DNA of 64,000 bases from Pandoraea terrae. GTDB lineage: Bacteria > Pseudomonadota > Gammaproteobacteria > Burkholderiales > Burkholderiaceae. A model generated the notes under the pieces. The model did not search any database. It was given only the letters and a program-made list of their open reading frames with translations, and was not told where the DNA came from. The position numbers and the translations under genes were made by a program. The stretch spans positions 1 to 64,000 of the forward strand of contig NZ_CABPRZ010000028.1 in the NCBI RefSeq assembly GCF_902459695.1, written 5' to 3'. How positions within the stretch are numbered: the stretch's first letter is position 1; each line of letters starts with the position of its first letter. Positions 1 to 8,676 of this stretch are shown here, piece by piece.

Positions 1-138
1 ATGGTCATGCCGGGTGACAACGTGTCGATCACGGTCAAGCTGATCCACCCGATCGCCATGGAAGAAGGTCTGCGTTTCGCAATCCGCGAAGGTGGCCGTA
101 CCGTCGGCGCCGGCGTGGTTGCCAAGATCATCGCCTGA
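1..138 (+). CDS. tuf: Elongation factor Tu, C-terminal end (partial)
   Basis: The window opens inside the gene; only the last 45 codons are present, ending in TGA. EF-Tu delivers aminoacyl-tRNA to the ribosome as a GTP complex in the cytoplasm. The visible tail belongs to domain 3 and carries the typical EF-Tu ending, with [16 protein letters not shown] close to the stop. The ATG at position 1 is an internal methionine, not the start. Its position just upstream of rpsJ is the standard str-to-S10 junction (rpsL-rpsG-fusA-tuf-rpsJ). Confidence 0.97.
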   Translation: MVMPGDNVSITVKLIHPIAMEEGLRFAIREGGRTVGAGVVAKIIA

Positions 139-155
139 TAGCGAATGAACGGGCA

Positions 156-177
156 GGGCGGCACTTCGGTGCCGCCC
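156..177 (+). terminator. GC-rich hairpin with UUCG tetraloop between tuf and rpsJ
   Basis: A perfect 9-bp stem (GGGCGGCAC at 156-164, GTGCCGCCC at 169-177) closes a TTCG tetraloop. It starts 18 bases after the tuf stop. The following bases, TTCTCG, are only weakly T-rich, so it may act as a partial terminator or an mRNA-stabilising 3' end rather than a full stop to transcription into rpsJ. Confidence 0.6.
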
Positions 178-252
178 TTCTCGAAATCTGTTGCTCTTTG
201 TGAAGTACCCTGGCGCCCGAACGAGGGTTGCCGCGCTCTTTGGAGAAATCTC

Positions 253-564
253 ATGCAAAACCAGAAAATCCGCATTCGCCTGAAGGCTTTCGACTACCGC
301 CTGATCGACCAATCGGCAGCTGAAATCGTCGAAACCGCAAAGCGCACGGGCGCAATCGTCAAGGGTCCGGTGCCCCTGCCGACGCGTATCGAGCGTTTCG
401 ACATCCTGCGTTCGCCGCACGTCAACAAGACGTCGCGCGATCAGCTGGAAATCCGCACGCACCAACGCCTGATGGACATCGTCGATCCGACGGACAAGAC
501 TGTCGACGCGCTGATGAAGCTGGACCTGCCGGCTGGCGTGGACGTCGAAATCAAGCTGCAGTAA
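253..564 (+). CDS. rpsJ: 30S ribosomal protein S10 / NusE
   Basis: S10 (103 aa) is a protein of the small subunit head and, as NusE, a partner of NusB and NusG in antitermination. The ATG at 253 gives the family's canonical start ([19 protein letters not shown]) and is preceded by GGAGAA at 242-247. An in-frame ATG at 145 would run through the tuf terminator hairpin and add unrelated residues, so it is rejected. This is the first gene of the S10 cluster. A promoter and hairpin separate it from rplC, unlike the tight packing further down. Confidence 0.97.
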   Translation: MQNQKIRIRLKAFDYRLIDQSAAEIVETAKRTGAIVKGPVPLPTRIERFDILRSPHVNKTSRDQLEIRTHQRLMDIVDPTDKTVDALMKLDLPAGVDVEIKLQ

Positions 565-612
565 GGCCTGGCACCCCGCTTAGGGTGTTGTATCTAAGCG
601 AATTGCTGGACC

Positions 613-641
613 TTGTCAAGCGCAAAGAGCTCGTCTATAAT
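613..641 (+). promoter_or_regulatory. Sigma70-type promoter in front of rplC
   Basis: TTGTCA at 613-618 and TATAAT at 636-641 are separated by exactly 17 bp. Five of six and six of six bases match consensus. Transcription would begin near 648, about 90 bases ahead of rplC, so the leader contains the hairpin at 667-690. Confidence 0.75.
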
Positions 642-666
642 CGTGGGCTCAGTTGTAGTTTGAAGA

Positions 667-695
667 GATGGATCACGCCCGTGATCCATCCTTTT
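667..695 (+). terminator. Hairpin with T-tract in the rplC leader (attenuator candidate)
   Basis: A perfect 10-bp stem (GATGGATCAC 667-676, GTGATCCATC 681-690) with a GCCC loop is followed by CTTTTGTCATTT. Its shape is that of an intrinsic terminator. It lies downstream of the rplC promoter and upstream of the rplC ribosome binding site, so it can act on both read-through from rpsJ and new transcripts. Confidence 0.65.
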
Positions 696-738
696 GTCAT
701 TTAGCCCCGGCCAATCGTAGTCGGGAATGGAGAAAATC

Positions 739-1395
739 ATGAGCCTTGGACTTGTCGGTCGCAAGGTTGGCATGACGCGTATTTTCACGGAAGACGGCGA
801 TTCGATCCCCGTTACCGTGGTGGATGTGTCTGACAACCGCGTGACGCAAATCAAGACGGATGAAACGGACGGCTACACGGCTGTTCAAGTTACTTTCGGC
901 GCCCGTCGCGCCTCGCGCGTGACCAAAGCCATCGCTGGCCACCTCGCGAAAGCGGGCGTTGAAGCCGGTGAAATCCTGAAGGAATTCCGCGTTGACGCCG
1001 CCAAAGCTGCTGAACTGCAGCCGGGTTCGGTCGTCGGCGTTGATCTGTTCGAAGTGGGCCAGAAGATTGACGTGCAAGGCGTGTCGATCGGTAAGGGCTA
1101 CGCCGGTACGATCAAGCGTTACAACTTCGCTTCGGGCCGTGCTTCCCACGGTAACTCCCGTTCGCACAATGTGCCGGGTTCGATCGGTATGGCGCAGGAT
1201 CCGGGTCGTGTTTTCCCGGGTAAGCGCATGACTGGTCACCTCGGTGACGTCACGAAGACGGTGCAGAACCTCGTAATCGCGCGCATTGACGCCGATCGCA
1301 AACTCTTGTTCATCAAGGGTGCCGTTCCCGGCGCCAAGGAAGGCAAGGTTTTCGTGACGCCGGCAGTCAAGGCCAAACTCGCGAAGGGAGCGTAA
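739..1395 (+). CDS. rplC: 50S ribosomal protein L3
   Basis: L3 (218 aa) is an early assembly protein of the large subunit whose long loop approaches the peptidyl transferase centre. The sequence carries the signature [20 protein letters not shown], which includes the glutamine modified by PrmB methyltransferases in relatives. An ATG at 727 is in frame, but GGAG at 729-732 lies six bases before ATG 739 and the family begins [12 protein letters not shown], so 739 is the start. It is followed after 2 bases by rplD. Confidence 0.97.
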   Translation: MSLGLVGRKVGMTRIFTEDGDSIPVTVVDVSDNRVTQIKTDETDGYTAVQVTFGARRASRVTKAIAGHLAKAGVEAGEILKEFRVDAAKAAELQPGSVVGVDLFEVGQKIDVQGVSIGKGYAGTIKRYNFASGRASHGNSRSHNVPGSIGMAQDPGRVFPGKRMTGHLGDVTKTVQNLVIARIDADRKLLFIKGAVPGAKEGKVFVTPAVKAKLAKGA

Positions 1396-1397
1396 CA

Positions 1398-2018
1398 ATG
1401 GAACTGAAGCTCCTGAATGAGCAAGGTCAGGAAGGCGCAGGCGTGTCCGCGTCGGACGTCGTGTTCGGCCGTGACTACAACGAAGCGTTGATCCACCAAG
1501 TGGTTGTGGCTTATCAAGCCAACGCCCGCAGCGGCAATCGTGCGCAGAAAGACCGTGAACAGGTCAAGCACACGACCAAGAAGCCGTGGCGTCAGAAGGG
1601 TACGGGCCGTGCTCGTGCCGGTATGTCGTCCAGCCCGTTGTGGCGTGGCGGTGGCCGTATCTTCCCGAATTCGCCGGAAGAAAACTTCAGCCACAAAGTC
1701 AACAAGAAGATGTACCGCGCTGGTGTTTGCTCGATTCTGTCGCAGCTCGCCCGTGAAGGTCGTCTGTCGGTGGTCGAAGAGATCAAGCTCGAAGCCCCGA
1801 AGACCAAACTGCTCGCAGAAAAGATCAAGGCCATGGGTCTTGAGTCGGTGCTGGTGATTACGGATACCGTGGACGAGAACCTGTTCCTCGCCTCGCGCAA
1901 CCTGCCCAACATCGCTGTGACCGAGCCGCGTTTCGCAGACCCGCTGTCGCTGATCTACTTCAAGAAGATCCTGGTGACCAAGGGTGCGATCGCCAAAATC
2001 GAGGAGATGCTGGGATGA
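1398..2018 (+). CDS. rplD: 50S ribosomal protein L4
   Basis: L4 (206 aa) binds 23S rRNA domain I and lines the exit tunnel with its extended loop, seen here as the basic glycine-rich stretch [15 protein letters not shown]. In enterobacteria L4 also represses the S10 operon through the leader RNA; whether the rplC leader hairpin here plays that part is unknown. The gene starts 2 bases after rplC and its stop overlaps the start of rplW by 4 bases, suggesting translational coupling. Confidence 0.97.
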   Translation: MELKLLNEQGQEGAGVSASDVVFGRDYNEALIHQVVVAYQANARSGNRAQKDREQVKHTTKKPWRQKGTGRARAGMSSSPLWRGGGRIFPNSPEENFSHKVNKKMYRAGVCSILSQLAREGRLSVVEEIKLEAPKTKLLAEKIKAMGLESVLVITDTVDENLFLASRNLPNIAVTEPRFADPLSLIYFKKILVTKGAIAKIEEMLG

Positions 2019-2329
2019 GCGACGTTCGCAAAAATGACCATCGTCTGATGCAAGTTCTGCTCTCGCCCGTGATCTCCGAAAAGGCGACCATGGTGGCGGA
2101 CAAGAACGAGCAAGTCGTATTCCAAGTTGCGCGTGACGCGAACAAGCAAGAAGTGAAAGCTGCTGTCGAGCTGCTCTTCAAGGTTGAAGTCGAGTCGGTG
2201 CAGATCCTGAACCGCAAGGGCAAGCAAAAGCGCTTTGGCCGCTTCATGGGTCGTCGTGACCACGAGAAGAAGGCCTACGTGAGCCTGAAGCCGGGTCAGG
2301 AAATCAATTTTGAAGCGGAGGCCAAGTAA
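2015..2329 (+). CDS. rplW: 50S ribosomal protein L23
   Basis: L23 (104 aa) sits at the peptide tunnel exit and is the docking site for trigger factor and the signal recognition particle. The N-terminal half contains the conserved [11 protein letters not shown] stretch and the C-terminal half the basic [16 protein letters not shown] loop. The ATG overlaps the rplD stop in an ATGA arrangement. Length is normal for the family. Confidence 0.97.
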   Translation: MSDVRKNDHRLMQVLLSPVISEKATMVADKNEQVVFQVARDANKQEVKAAVELLFKVEVESVQILNRKGKQKRFGRFMGRRDHEKKAYVSLKPGQEINFEAEAK

Positions 2330-2331
2330 TC

Positions 2332-3159
2332 ATGGCACTCGTCAAAACGAAACCGACGTCGCCGGGCCGTCGCTCGATGGTCAAGGTCGTCAACAAAGAC
2401 CTGCACAAGGGCAAGCCGTACGCCCCGCTGCTCGACGTCAAGAGCAAGACCGCCGGCCGTAACAACAACGGTCACATCACCACCCGTCATATGGGTGGCG
2501 GTCACAAGCAGCACTATCGTGTGATCGACTTCCGTCGCAACAAGGACGGCGTGCCGGCCAAGGTTGAGCGTCTGGAATACGATCCGAACCGTAGCGCGAA
2601 CATCGCACTGCTGTGCTACCTGGATGGCGAACGCCGTTACATCATTGCACCGCGCGGCATGACCGTCGGCCAGCAAGTGTTGAGCGGTTCGGAAGCGCCG
2701 ATCCGGTCGGGTAACACGCTGCCGATTCGCAACATTCCGGTCGGTACCACGATCCACTGCATCGAAATGCTGCCGGGCAAGGGTGCGCAAATCGCACGTG
2801 CCGCTGGCGCCTCGGCGATGCTGCTGGCCCGTGAAGGCACCTACGCTCAAGTGCGTCTGCGTTCGGGTGAAATCCGTCGCGTGCACATCGAGTGCCGTGC
2901 CACGATCGGTGAAGTCGGTAACGAAGAGCATAGCCTGCGTCAAATCGGCAAGGCCGGTGCAACGCGTTGGCGTGGTATTCGTCCGACGGTTCGCGGTGTC
3001 GCAATGAACCCGGTCGATCACCCGCACGGTGGTGGTGAAGGTCGTACTGCAGCTGGCCGTCATCCGGTTAGCCCGTGGGGCCTGAAGACCAAGGGCAAGC
3101 GTACTCGCAGCACGAAGCGCACGGGCAGCATGATCGTCCAGCGCCGCAACAAGCGATAA
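2332..3159 (+). CDS. rplB: 50S ribosomal protein L2
   Basis: L2 (275 aa) is needed for subunit association and peptidyl transferase activity. The nearly universal motif [13 protein letters not shown], including the histidine that points toward the active centre, is intact near residue 228. The highly basic C-terminal tail is also present. Two bases separate it from rplW and 11 bases from rpsS, with a GGAG ribosome binding site before the latter. Confidence 0.98.
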   Translation: MALVKTKPTSPGRRSMVKVVNKDLHKGKPYAPLLDVKSKTAGRNNNGHITTRHMGGGHKQHYRVIDFRRNKDGVPAKVERLEYDPNRSANIALLCYLDGERRYIIAPRGMTVGQQVLSGSEAPIRSGNTLPIRNIPVGTTIHCIEMLPGKGAQIARAAGASAMLLAREGTYAQVRLRSGEIRRVHIECRATIGEVGNEEHSLRQIGKAGATRWRGIRPTVRGVAMNPVDHPHGGGEGRTAAGRHPVSPWGLKTKGKRTRSTKRTGSMIVQRRNKR

Positions 3160-3170
3160 GGAGCTAGCAA

Positions 3171-3446
3171 ATGGCACGTTCTGTTAAAAAAGGTCCGTTC
3201 TGCGACGCTCACTTGCTGAAGAAAGTTGAAGCGGCGCAAGCAACGCGTGACAAGAAGCCGATCAAGACCTGGTCGCGTCGTTCGACCGTTCTGCCCGATT
3301 TCATCGGACTGACGATCGCCGTTCATAACGGCCGTCAACACGTTCCGGTGTATGTGTCGGAAAACATGGTCGGCCACAAGCTGGGTGAGTTCGCGCTCAC
3401 TCGTACCTTCAAAGGCCATGCGGCCGACAAGAAGGCGAAGAAATAA
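3171..3446 (+). CDS. rpsS: 30S ribosomal protein S19
   Basis: S19 (91 aa) forms the S13-S19 pair in the head of the small subunit that contacts tRNA and the large subunit. The family start ARSVKKGPF and the motif [19 protein letters not shown] are both present. A purine-rich AAGGAG site lies at 3158-3163. It is collinear with rplB upstream and rplV downstream. Confidence 0.97.
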   Translation: MARSVKKGPFCDAHLLKKVEAAQATRDKKPIKTWSRRSTVLPDFIGLTIAVHNGRQHVPVYVSENMVGHKLGEFALTRTFKGHAADKKAKK

Positions 3447-3455
3447 GGGGCGATC

Positions 3456-3785
3456 ATGGAAGTGAAAGCAATTCATAAAGGTGCTCGCATCTCGGCGCAG
3501 AAGACGCGTCTGGTCGCCGACCAGATCCGCGGCCTGCCGCTCGAACGTGCACTGAACGTCCTGACGTTCTCGCCGAAGAAGGCTGCCGTCATTCTGAAGA
3601 AAGTGGTCGAGTCGGCAATCGCCAACGCCGAGCACAATGAAGGCGCTGATATCGACGAGCTGCGTGTCAAGGGCGTGTACGTCGACAAGGGTACCTCGCT
3701 CAAGCGTTTCACGGCGCGTGCAAAAGGCCGTGGTAACAAGATCGAGAAGCAAACCTGTCACATTACTGTGACGCTGGGCAACTAA
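3456..3785 (+). CDS. rplV: 50S ribosomal protein L22
   Basis: L22 (109 aa) has a globular domain on the subunit surface and a long hairpin that narrows the exit tunnel, where macrolide-resistance changes are known in other bacteria. The hairpin region is visible around residues 80-100, ending in [12 protein letters not shown]. No insertion or deletion is apparent. It starts 9 bases after rpsS and is followed 9 bases later by rpsC. Confidence 0.97.
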   Translation: MEVKAIHKGARISAQKTRLVADQIRGLPLERALNVLTFSPKKAAVILKKVVESAIANAEHNEGADIDELRVKGVYVDKGTSLKRFTARAKGRGNKIEKQTCHITVTLGN

Positions 3786-3794
3786 GGGGTCACG

Positions 3795-4601
3795 ATGGGA
3801 CAGAAAATTCATCCGACTGGCTTCCGTCTGGCTGTCAGTCGTAACTGGGCTTCGCGTTGGTACGCGAACAACCAGAACTTCGCACAAATGCTGAAGGAAG
3901 ATATCGGCGTTCGCGAATACCTGAAGAAGAAGCTGAAAAACGCTTCGGTTGGCCGCGTGATCATCGAGCGTCCTGCAAAGAACGCACGTATCACGATCTT
4001 CAGCTCGCGTCCTGGTGTCGTGATCGGCAAGAAGGGCGAGGATATCGAAATCCTGAAGACGGAGCTGCAAAAGCGCATGGGCGTGCCCGTGCACGTCAAC
4101 ATCGAGGAAATCCGCAAGCCGGAAACCGATGCGCAGCTGATCGCCGACTCGATCGCTCAGCAGCTTGAGCGCCGTATCATGTTCCGCCGCGCAATGAAGC
4201 GCGCGATGCAGAACGCGATGCGTCTGGGTGCCCAAGGCATCAAGATCATGAGCTCGGGCCGTCTGAACGGTATCGAAATCGCCCGTACCGAATGGTATCG
4301 CGAAGGCCGTGTGCCCCTGCACACCCTGCGCGCCGACATCGACTACGCGACCGCGGAAGCGCAGACGACCTACGGCATCATCGGTATCAAGGTGTGGGTC
4401 TACAAGGGTGACACGCTGGGCCGCAACGACGCGCCGGTGGCTGAAGAGCCGACGGAAGAAAAGCGTCCGCGCCGCAACGCGCGTCCGGGTGACCGTCGCG
4501 GCCGTCGCGACGACGCTGGTGGCGACAAGCCCGGCGTCAAGCGCGGTGGCCCGCGCCGCCCGGCTGGTGCGCCTAACGGCGACGCCAAGACTGGAGAATA
4601 A
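3795..4601 (+). CDS. rpsC: 30S ribosomal protein S3 with extended charged C-terminus
   Basis: S3 (268 aa) lines the mRNA entry channel and contributes to helicase activity with S4 and S5. The type II KH domain has its GKKG loop at residues 78-81. The conserved core ends near residue 212. A tail of about 55 residues rich in Arg, Gly, Asp and Pro follows, making the protein longer than the 233-residue E. coli S3. Such tails occur in other Burkholderiaceae. The tail probably stays disordered or contacts RNA (inference). Confidence 0.97.
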   Translation: MGQKIHPTGFRLAVSRNWASRWYANNQNFAQMLKEDIGVREYLKKKLKNASVGRVIIERPAKNARITIFSSRPGVVIGKKGEDIEILKTELQKRMGVPVHVNIEEIRKPETDAQLIADSIAQQLERRIMFRRAMKRAMQNAMRLGAQGIKIMSSGRLNGIEIARTEWYREGRVPLHTLRADIDYATAEAQTTYGIIGIKVWVYKGDTLGRNDAPVAEEPTEEKRPRRNARPGDRRGRRDDAGGDKPGVKRGGPRRPAGAPNGDAKTGE

Positions 4602-4603
4602 AC

Positions 4604-5020
4604 ATGCTGCAACCGAAGCGTAGAAAATACCGCAAGGAACAGAAGGGCCGTAACACCGGCGTCGCCACCCGTGGCAACGCAGTGTCATTCGGTGACTTCG
4701 GTCTGAAGGCGGTCGGTCGTGGTCGCCTGACGGCTCGCCAGATCGAAGCGGCACGTCGTGCCATGACCCGTCACATCAAGCGTGGTGGCCGTATCTGGAT
4801 TCGTATCTTCCCGGATAAGCCGATCTCGCAAAAGCCGGCAGAAGTGCGTATGGGTAACGGTAAGGGTAACCCGGAGTACTACGTCGCCGAGATTCAACCG
4901 GGCAAGATGCTGTACGAAATGGACGGTGTGGACGTCACGCTGGCTCGTGAGGCTTTCCGCCTCGCGGCTGCCAAGCTGCCGATCCAGACGGTGTTCGTTG
5001 AACGTCAGCTCGGCGCTTGA
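4604..5020 (+). CDS. rplP: 50S ribosomal protein L16
   Basis: L16 (138 aa) supports the A-site and the 5S rRNA-linked central protuberance. The motifs [13 protein letters not shown] at the N-terminus and [18 protein letters not shown] in the middle are conserved; the arginine hydroxylated by YcfD-type enzymes in E. coli falls in the latter region. It starts 2 bases after rpsC. Length is typical. Confidence 0.97.
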   Translation: MLQPKRRKYRKEQKGRNTGVATRGNAVSFGDFGLKAVGRGRLTARQIEAARRAMTRHIKRGGRIWIRIFPDKPISQKPAEVRMGNGKGNPEYYVAEIQPGKMLYEMDGVDVTLAREAFRLAAAKLPIQTVFVERQLGA

Positions 5021-5036
5021 GTGGAGAGAATTTGAA

Positions 5037-5231
5037 ATGAAAGCATCCGAACTTCGCGACAAGGATCAGGACGCCCTGAACAAGGAACTGTCCGATCTGC
5101 TGAAGGCCCAATTCGGTCTGCGCATGCAGGCGGGCACCCAGCAGCTCAGCAACACGAGCCAGCTGAAGAAGGTCCGCCGCGACATCGCGCGCGTGCGTAC
5201 CGTGTTGAACGAGAAGGCGAGCCAGAAATGA
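5037..5231 (+). CDS. rpmC: 50S ribosomal protein L29
   Basis: L29 (64 aa) is a two-helix protein near the tunnel exit, next to L23. The frame is open far upstream, but [18 protein letters not shown] is the family start and ATG 5037 has a GGAGAGAA site 8 bases earlier (5023-5030). The end of the gene overlaps rpsQ by 4 bases (ATGA). The C-terminal stretch [14 protein letters not shown] is conserved. Confidence 0.96.
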   Translation: MKASELRDKDQDALNKELSDLLKAQFGLRMQAGTQQLSNTSQLKKVRRDIARVRTVLNEKASQK

Positions 5232-5500
5232 ACGATACCGCTAAGACTGCGCTGAAGCGTACCCTGGTGGGTACGGTTGTCAGCAGCAAGATGGACAAGA
5301 CGGTGACGGTGCTGGTCGAGCGTCAGGAGAAGCACCCGCTGTACGGCAAGTACATCGTGCGTTCGAAGAAGTACCACGCGCACGACGAGACGAACCAATT
5401 CAAGGAAGGCGACAAGGTCGAGATTCAAGAAACTCGTCCGCTGTCGAAGACCAAGGCTTGGACCGTTTCCCGTCTGCTGGAAGCCGCCCGCATCATCTAA
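5228..5500 (+). CDS. rpsQ: 30S ribosomal protein S17
   Basis: S17 (90 aa) is an OB-fold primary binding protein of the 16S rRNA 5' domain. The motif [20 protein letters not shown] at the N-terminus and the central HPLYGKYI are intact. It is the last gene of the S10 segment: a terminator-like stem with an embedded promoter follows 23 bases after its stop, before rplN. Confidence 0.97.
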   Translation: MNDTAKTALKRTLVGTVVSSKMDKTVTVLVERQEKHPLYGKYIVRSKKYHAHDETNQFKEGDKVEIQETRPLSKTKAWTVSRLLEAARII

Positions 5501-5519
5501 GGCGTCTTTACAAGCAAGC

Positions 5520-5548
5520 TTGCAAGTCCGGAATTATCAGGTTATAAT
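5520..5548 (+). promoter_or_regulatory. Promoter for rplN overlapping the terminator stem
   Basis: TTGCAA at 5520-5525 and TATAAT at 5543-5548 are separated by 17 bp. The -10 hexamer straddles the loop and right arm of the rpsQ terminator stem. Predicted transcription starts near 5555, giving a leader of about 210 bases before rplN in which I see no open reading frame with a credible start. Confidence 0.6.
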
Positions 5549-5566
5549 TCCGGACTTTCCGCTTCT
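5524..5566 (+). terminator. Terminator-like inverted repeat after rpsQ
   Basis: A perfect 14-bp stem has arms AAGTCCGGAATTAT at 5524-5537 and ATAATTCCGGACTT at 5544-5557, loop CAGGTT, followed by TCCGCTTCTTTC. It is well placed to end the S10 transcript. The T-tract is interrupted, so termination may be partial. The right arm contains the -10 box of the next promoter. Confidence 0.6.
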
Positions 5567-5768
5567 TTCGCCAAAACCGGTCTTTGGTTTCGGTAAGAGG
5601 TGGATGGCCGCCCCCAGGTGAAATGTGCTTCAGTGCAATGACTGAGTGCAGCGATCCAGGCGGCAAAGTTGTCCACTTTGAACGACTCAACCCAAACAGT
5701 GCCGTTGGCGCTGACGGGGCCAAGACTGACCGACGCCTAGCGCCGGATTAAGTTGGGAAGATAACACC

Positions 5769-6137
5769 ATGATTCAGACAGAAACCCGGCTCGACGTAGC
5801 CGACAATACCGGTGCGCGCGAAGTCATGTGCATTAAGGTGTTGGGTGGATCCAAGCGCCGTTATGCCGGCATTGGCGACATCATCAAAGTCAGCGTGAAA
5901 GATGCTGCGCCGCGTGGTCGCGTCAAGAAAGGCGAGATCTACAACGCAGTGGTCGTGCGTACCGCCAAGGGCGTGCGCCGCCAAGACGGTTCGCTGGTGA
6001 AGTTCGACGGCAATGCAGCCGTCCTGCTCAATGCCAAGCTCGAGCCGATCGGCACGCGTATCTTCGGACCGGTCACGCGTGAACTGCGTACCGAGAAGTT
6101 CATGAAGATCGTGTCGCTGGCCCCGGAAGTGCTGTAA
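5769..6137 (+). CDS. rplN: 50S ribosomal protein L14
   Basis: L14 (122 aa) forms an intersubunit bridge and is the docking site of the silencing factor RsfS. The family start [20 protein letters not shown] is complete. It is the first gene of the spc-like segment and follows a 268-base gap with its own promoter. L24 follows 9 bases later. Length matches the family exactly. Confidence 0.98.
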   Translation: MIQTETRLDVADNTGAREVMCIKVLGGSKRRYAGIGDIIKVSVKDAAPRGRVKKGEIYNAVVVRTAKGVRRQDGSLVKFDGNAAVLLNAKLEPIGTRIFGPVTRELRTEKFMKIVSLAPEVL

Positions 6138-6146
6138 GGAGCCAAT

Positions 6147-6458
6147 ATGAACAAGATTCGCAAGGGTGACCAGGTCATCGTTCTGACCGGCAAAGACAAG
6201 GCCAAGCGCGGTACCGTGCTGGCAGTCGACGGCGACAAGGTGGTCGTCGAGGGCGTCAACGTTGCCAAGAAGCACGTCAAGCCGAACCCGATGAAGGGTA
6301 CGCAAGGCGGTGTGGTTGACAAGACGATGCCCATTCACATCTCGAACATTGCGCTGGTGGATGCCGAAGGCAAGCCGTCGCGCGTGGGCATCAAGGTGGA
6401 AGATGGCAAGAAAGTCCGCTTCCTCAAGACGACCGGTGCGGTCGTCGCCGGTGCCTGA
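6147..6458 (+). CDS. rplX: 50S ribosomal protein L24
   Basis: L24 (103 aa) starts assembly of the large subunit and lies at the tunnel exit. The KOW motif is at the N-terminus ([19 protein letters not shown]). The conserved [14 protein letters not shown] follows. A GGAG site lies 5-8 bases before the ATG. It is closely linked to rplN and rplE. Confidence 0.97.
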   Translation: MNKIRKGDQVIVLTGKDKAKRGTVLAVDGDKVVVEGVNVAKKHVKPNPMKGTQGGVVDKTMPIHISNIALVDAEGKPSRVGIKVEDGKKVRFLKTTGAVVAGA

Positions 6459-6474
6459 GCAAGGAGTTTAGAGA

Positions 6475-7014
6475 ATGGCTCGTTTGCAACAACTCTATAA
6501 AGACAAGATTGTCGCGGAACTGATGACTCAGTTCGGTTACAAGTCTGTCATGGAAGTGCCGCGCATCACCAAGATCACCCTGAACATGGGTCTTGGTCAA
6601 GCCGTCGCTGACAAGAAGATCATCGATAACGCCACGGGCGACCTGGTGAAGATCGCCGGTCAAAAGCCGGTGACGACCAAGGCACGCAAGGCAATCGCAG
6701 GTTTCAAGATCCGCGAAGGCTACCCCATCGGTACGATGGTGACGCTGCGCGGTGAGCGTATGTTCGAATTCCTGGATCGTTTCATCACCGTGGCCCTGCC
6801 GCGCGTGCGTGACTTCCGTGGTATTTCGGGCCGCGCGTTCGATGGTCGTGGTAACTACAACGTCGGTGTGAAAGAGCAGATCATTTTCCCCGAAATCGAG
6901 TACGACAAAATCGACGCACTGCGTGGTCTGAACATCAGCATCACGACGACTGCGAAGACTGACGAAGAAGCCAAGGCTCTTCTGTCGGCGTTCAAATTCC
7001 CGTTCCGTAACTGA
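6475..7014 (+). CDS. rplE: 50S ribosomal protein L5
   Basis: L5 (179 aa) binds 5S rRNA with L18 and contacts S13 and P-site tRNA. The signature [18 protein letters not shown] and the C-terminal [19 protein letters not shown] segment are intact. In E. coli the S8 repressor site lies at the L5 start; I did not identify the corresponding stem here. The gene ends 7 bases before a GTG-started rpsN. Confidence 0.97.
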   Translation: MARLQQLYKDKIVAELMTQFGYKSVMEVPRITKITLNMGLGQAVADKKIIDNATGDLVKIAGQKPVTTKARKAIAGFKIREGYPIGTMVTLRGERMFEFLDRFITVALPRVRDFRGISGRAFDGRGNYNVGVKEQIIFPEIEYDKIDALRGLNISITTTAKTDEEAKALLSAFKFPFRN

Positions 7015-7021
7015 GGTAATC

Positions 7022-7327
7022 GTGGCTAAACTGGCACTTATCGAACGCGAAAAGAAACGCGCACGTCTGGCTGAGAAGTTCGCTGCCAAGCGCGCCGCCC
7101 TCAAAGCGACCATCGAAGACACGAGCAAGTCGGAAGAAGAGCGTTATGAAGCGCGCCTGGCACTGCAACAGCTGCCGCGCAACGCAAACCCGACGCGTCA
7201 ACGCAATCGTTGCGACCTGACCGGTCGTCCCCGCGGCACGTTCCGCAAATTCGGTCTGGCACGTAGCAAGATCCGTGAAATCGCCTTCCGTGGCGAAATC
7301 CCGGGTGTGACCAAAGCCAGCTGGTAA
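7022..7327 (+). CDS. rpsN: 30S ribosomal protein S14 (zinc-free form)
   Basis: S14 (101 aa) is an assembly protein of the small subunit head. The start is GTG at 7022, which gives [13 protein letters not shown]. The region that carries the CXXC zinc ribbon in the short form has only a single cysteine ([12 protein letters not shown]), and the length is that of the long, zinc-independent version. It is followed by rpsH after 13 bases with an AGGAG site. Confidence 0.97.
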   Translation: MAKLALIEREKKRARLAEKFAAKRAALKATIEDTSKSEEERYEARLALQQLPRNANPTRQRNRCDLTGRPRGTFRKFGLARSKIREIAFRGEIPGVTKASW

Positions 7328-7340
7328 TAGGAGAAGCACT

Positions 7341-7736
7341 ATGAGCATGAGCGATCCTATCGCCGATATGCTGACCCGTATCCGCAATGCGCAAATGGTC
7401 GAGAAGGCAAACGTAGCAATGCCCTCGTCCAAGCTGAAGGTCTCGATCGCCAAGGTCCTCAAGGACGAAGGCTATATCGACGACTACGCGGTTAAGGAAG
7501 AAAACGCAAAGTCGGTGCTGAACATTGCACTGAAGTACTACGCTGGCCGTCCGGTCATCGAGCGCCTCGAACGCGTTTCGCGCCCGGGTCTGCGTGTGTA
7601 CAAGAGCCGCAACGACATTCCGCAGGTCATGAACGGCCTCGGCGTTGCCATCGTCTCGACCCCGCAGGGCGTGATGACCGATCGCAAGGCACGCGCCACC
7701 GGCGTGGGCGGCGAAGTCATCTGCTACGTCGCTTAA
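7341..7736 (+). CDS. rpsH: 30S ribosomal protein S8
   Basis: S8 (131 aa) is a primary rRNA-binding protein and, in E. coli, the translational repressor of the spc operon. The start [16 protein letters not shown] and the C-terminal [21 protein letters not shown] are family hallmarks. I chose ATG 7341 (MSMSDPIAD); ATG 7347 (MSDPIAD) is an alternative two codons later. Confidence 0.96.
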   Translation: MSMSDPIADMLTRIRNAQMVEKANVAMPSSKLKVSIAKVLKDEGYIDDYAVKEENAKSVLNIALKYYAGRPVIERLERVSRPGLRVYKSRNDIPQVMNGLGVAIVSTPQGVMTDRKARATGVGGEVICYVA

Positions 7737-7754
7737 CCGCCCGAGGAGAAGAAC

Positions 7755-8288
7755 ATGTCTCGAGTAGGTAAAAGCCCGATCGCCCTGGCCAAGGGTATCG
7801 AAGCGTCGCTGGCCGGCAACGTGCTGACCGTCAAGGGCCCGCTGGGTTCGCTGACGCGCGGCGTGAATGTCCTGGTCAACGTAAAGATTGAAAACGACAC
7901 CATCACCTTCGCCCCGGCTGACGAAAGCCGTGAAGCGAATGCGTTGTATGGTACGGAGCGCGCACTCGTCAACAACATGGTGACGGGTGTCAGCAAGGGC
8001 TTCGAGAAGAAGCTTCAGCTGGTTGGCGTGGGTTATCGTGCCAAGGCAGAAGGCACGTCGTTGAAGCTGGAACTCGGCTTCTCGCACGACGTCGTCTATT
8101 CGCTGCCGGAAGGCGTGAAGGCCGAAACGCCGACGCAGACGGAGATCATCATCAAGGGCGTTGACAAGCAACGCATCGGACAAGTGGCTGCGGAAGTTCG
8201 CGGTTACCGTCCGCCCGAGCCCTACAAGGGCAAGGGCGTCCGCTATGCGGACGAGGTGGTGATCCTCAAAGAAACCAAGAAGAAGTAA
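7755..8288 (+). CDS. rplF: 50S ribosomal protein L6
   Basis: L6 (177 aa) consists of two related domains and sits near the GTPase-associated centre. The start [15 protein letters not shown] and the C-terminal [17 protein letters not shown] are conserved. GAGGAGAAG at 7743-7751 is a strong ribosome binding site. It is followed closely by rplR. Confidence 0.97.
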   Translation: MSRVGKSPIALAKGIEASLAGNVLTVKGPLGSLTRGVNVLVNVKIENDTITFAPADESREANALYGTERALVNNMVTGVSKGFEKKLQLVGVGYRAKAEGTSLKLELGFSHDVVYSLPEGVKAETPTQTEIIIKGVDKQRIGQVAAEVRGYRPPEPYKGKGVRYADEVVILKETKKK

Positions 8289-8299
8289 GGGTGCGAAAC

Positions 8300-8665
8300 A
8301 TGGACAAGAAACAATCCCGTTTGCGCCGTTCCCGCCAGACCCGTATCAAGCTGGCCGAACTCAAGGTGCATCGCCTTTCCGTGCATCGCACCAACCTGCA
8401 CATCTACGCGCAAGTGTTTTCGGCAGACGGTACGCAAGTCCTGGCAAGCGCCTCGACCCTCGAAGCCGAAGTGCGCAAGGAACTGGGCGACAAGGAAGGC
8501 AAGGGTGGCAATGCTGCCGCCGCTGCGTTGATCGGCCGTCGTATCGCCGAAAAGGCGAAGGCTGCCGGCGTTGAAAGCGTTGCTTTCGACCGCGCAGGCT
8601 TCCGCTATCACGGTCGCGTGAAGGCCCTGGCCGACGCAGCCCGTGAAGCTGGCCTCAAGTTCTAA
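8300..8665 (+). CDS. rplR: 50S ribosomal protein L18
   Basis: L18 (121 aa) mediates 5S rRNA attachment with L5. A GTG at 8291 is in frame, but the family starts [10 protein letters not shown] and AAGGGTG at 8287-8293 precedes ATG 8300 at a good distance, so the shorter form is used. The C-terminal [20 protein letters not shown] is typical. Length equals that of other Burkholderiaceae L18 proteins. Confidence 0.96.
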   Translation: MDKKQSRLRRSRQTRIKLAELKVHRLSVHRTNLHIYAQVFSADGTQVLASASTLEAEVRKELGDKEGKGGNAAAAALIGRRIAEKAKAAGVESVAFDRAGFRYHGRVKALADAAREAGLKF

Positions 8666-8676
8666 GGATATCCGTC

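Noticed and set aside
145-252. Longer S10 start at 145
   Set aside because: The extension would translate through the tuf terminator hairpin and has no counterpart in the S10 family; the start at 253 has a good ribosome binding site.
3060-4754. A 564-codon open frame on the minus strand across rpsS-rplV-rpsC
   Set aside because: It is antisense to three conserved ribosomal protein genes and shows no motif; this is a codon-usage mirror.
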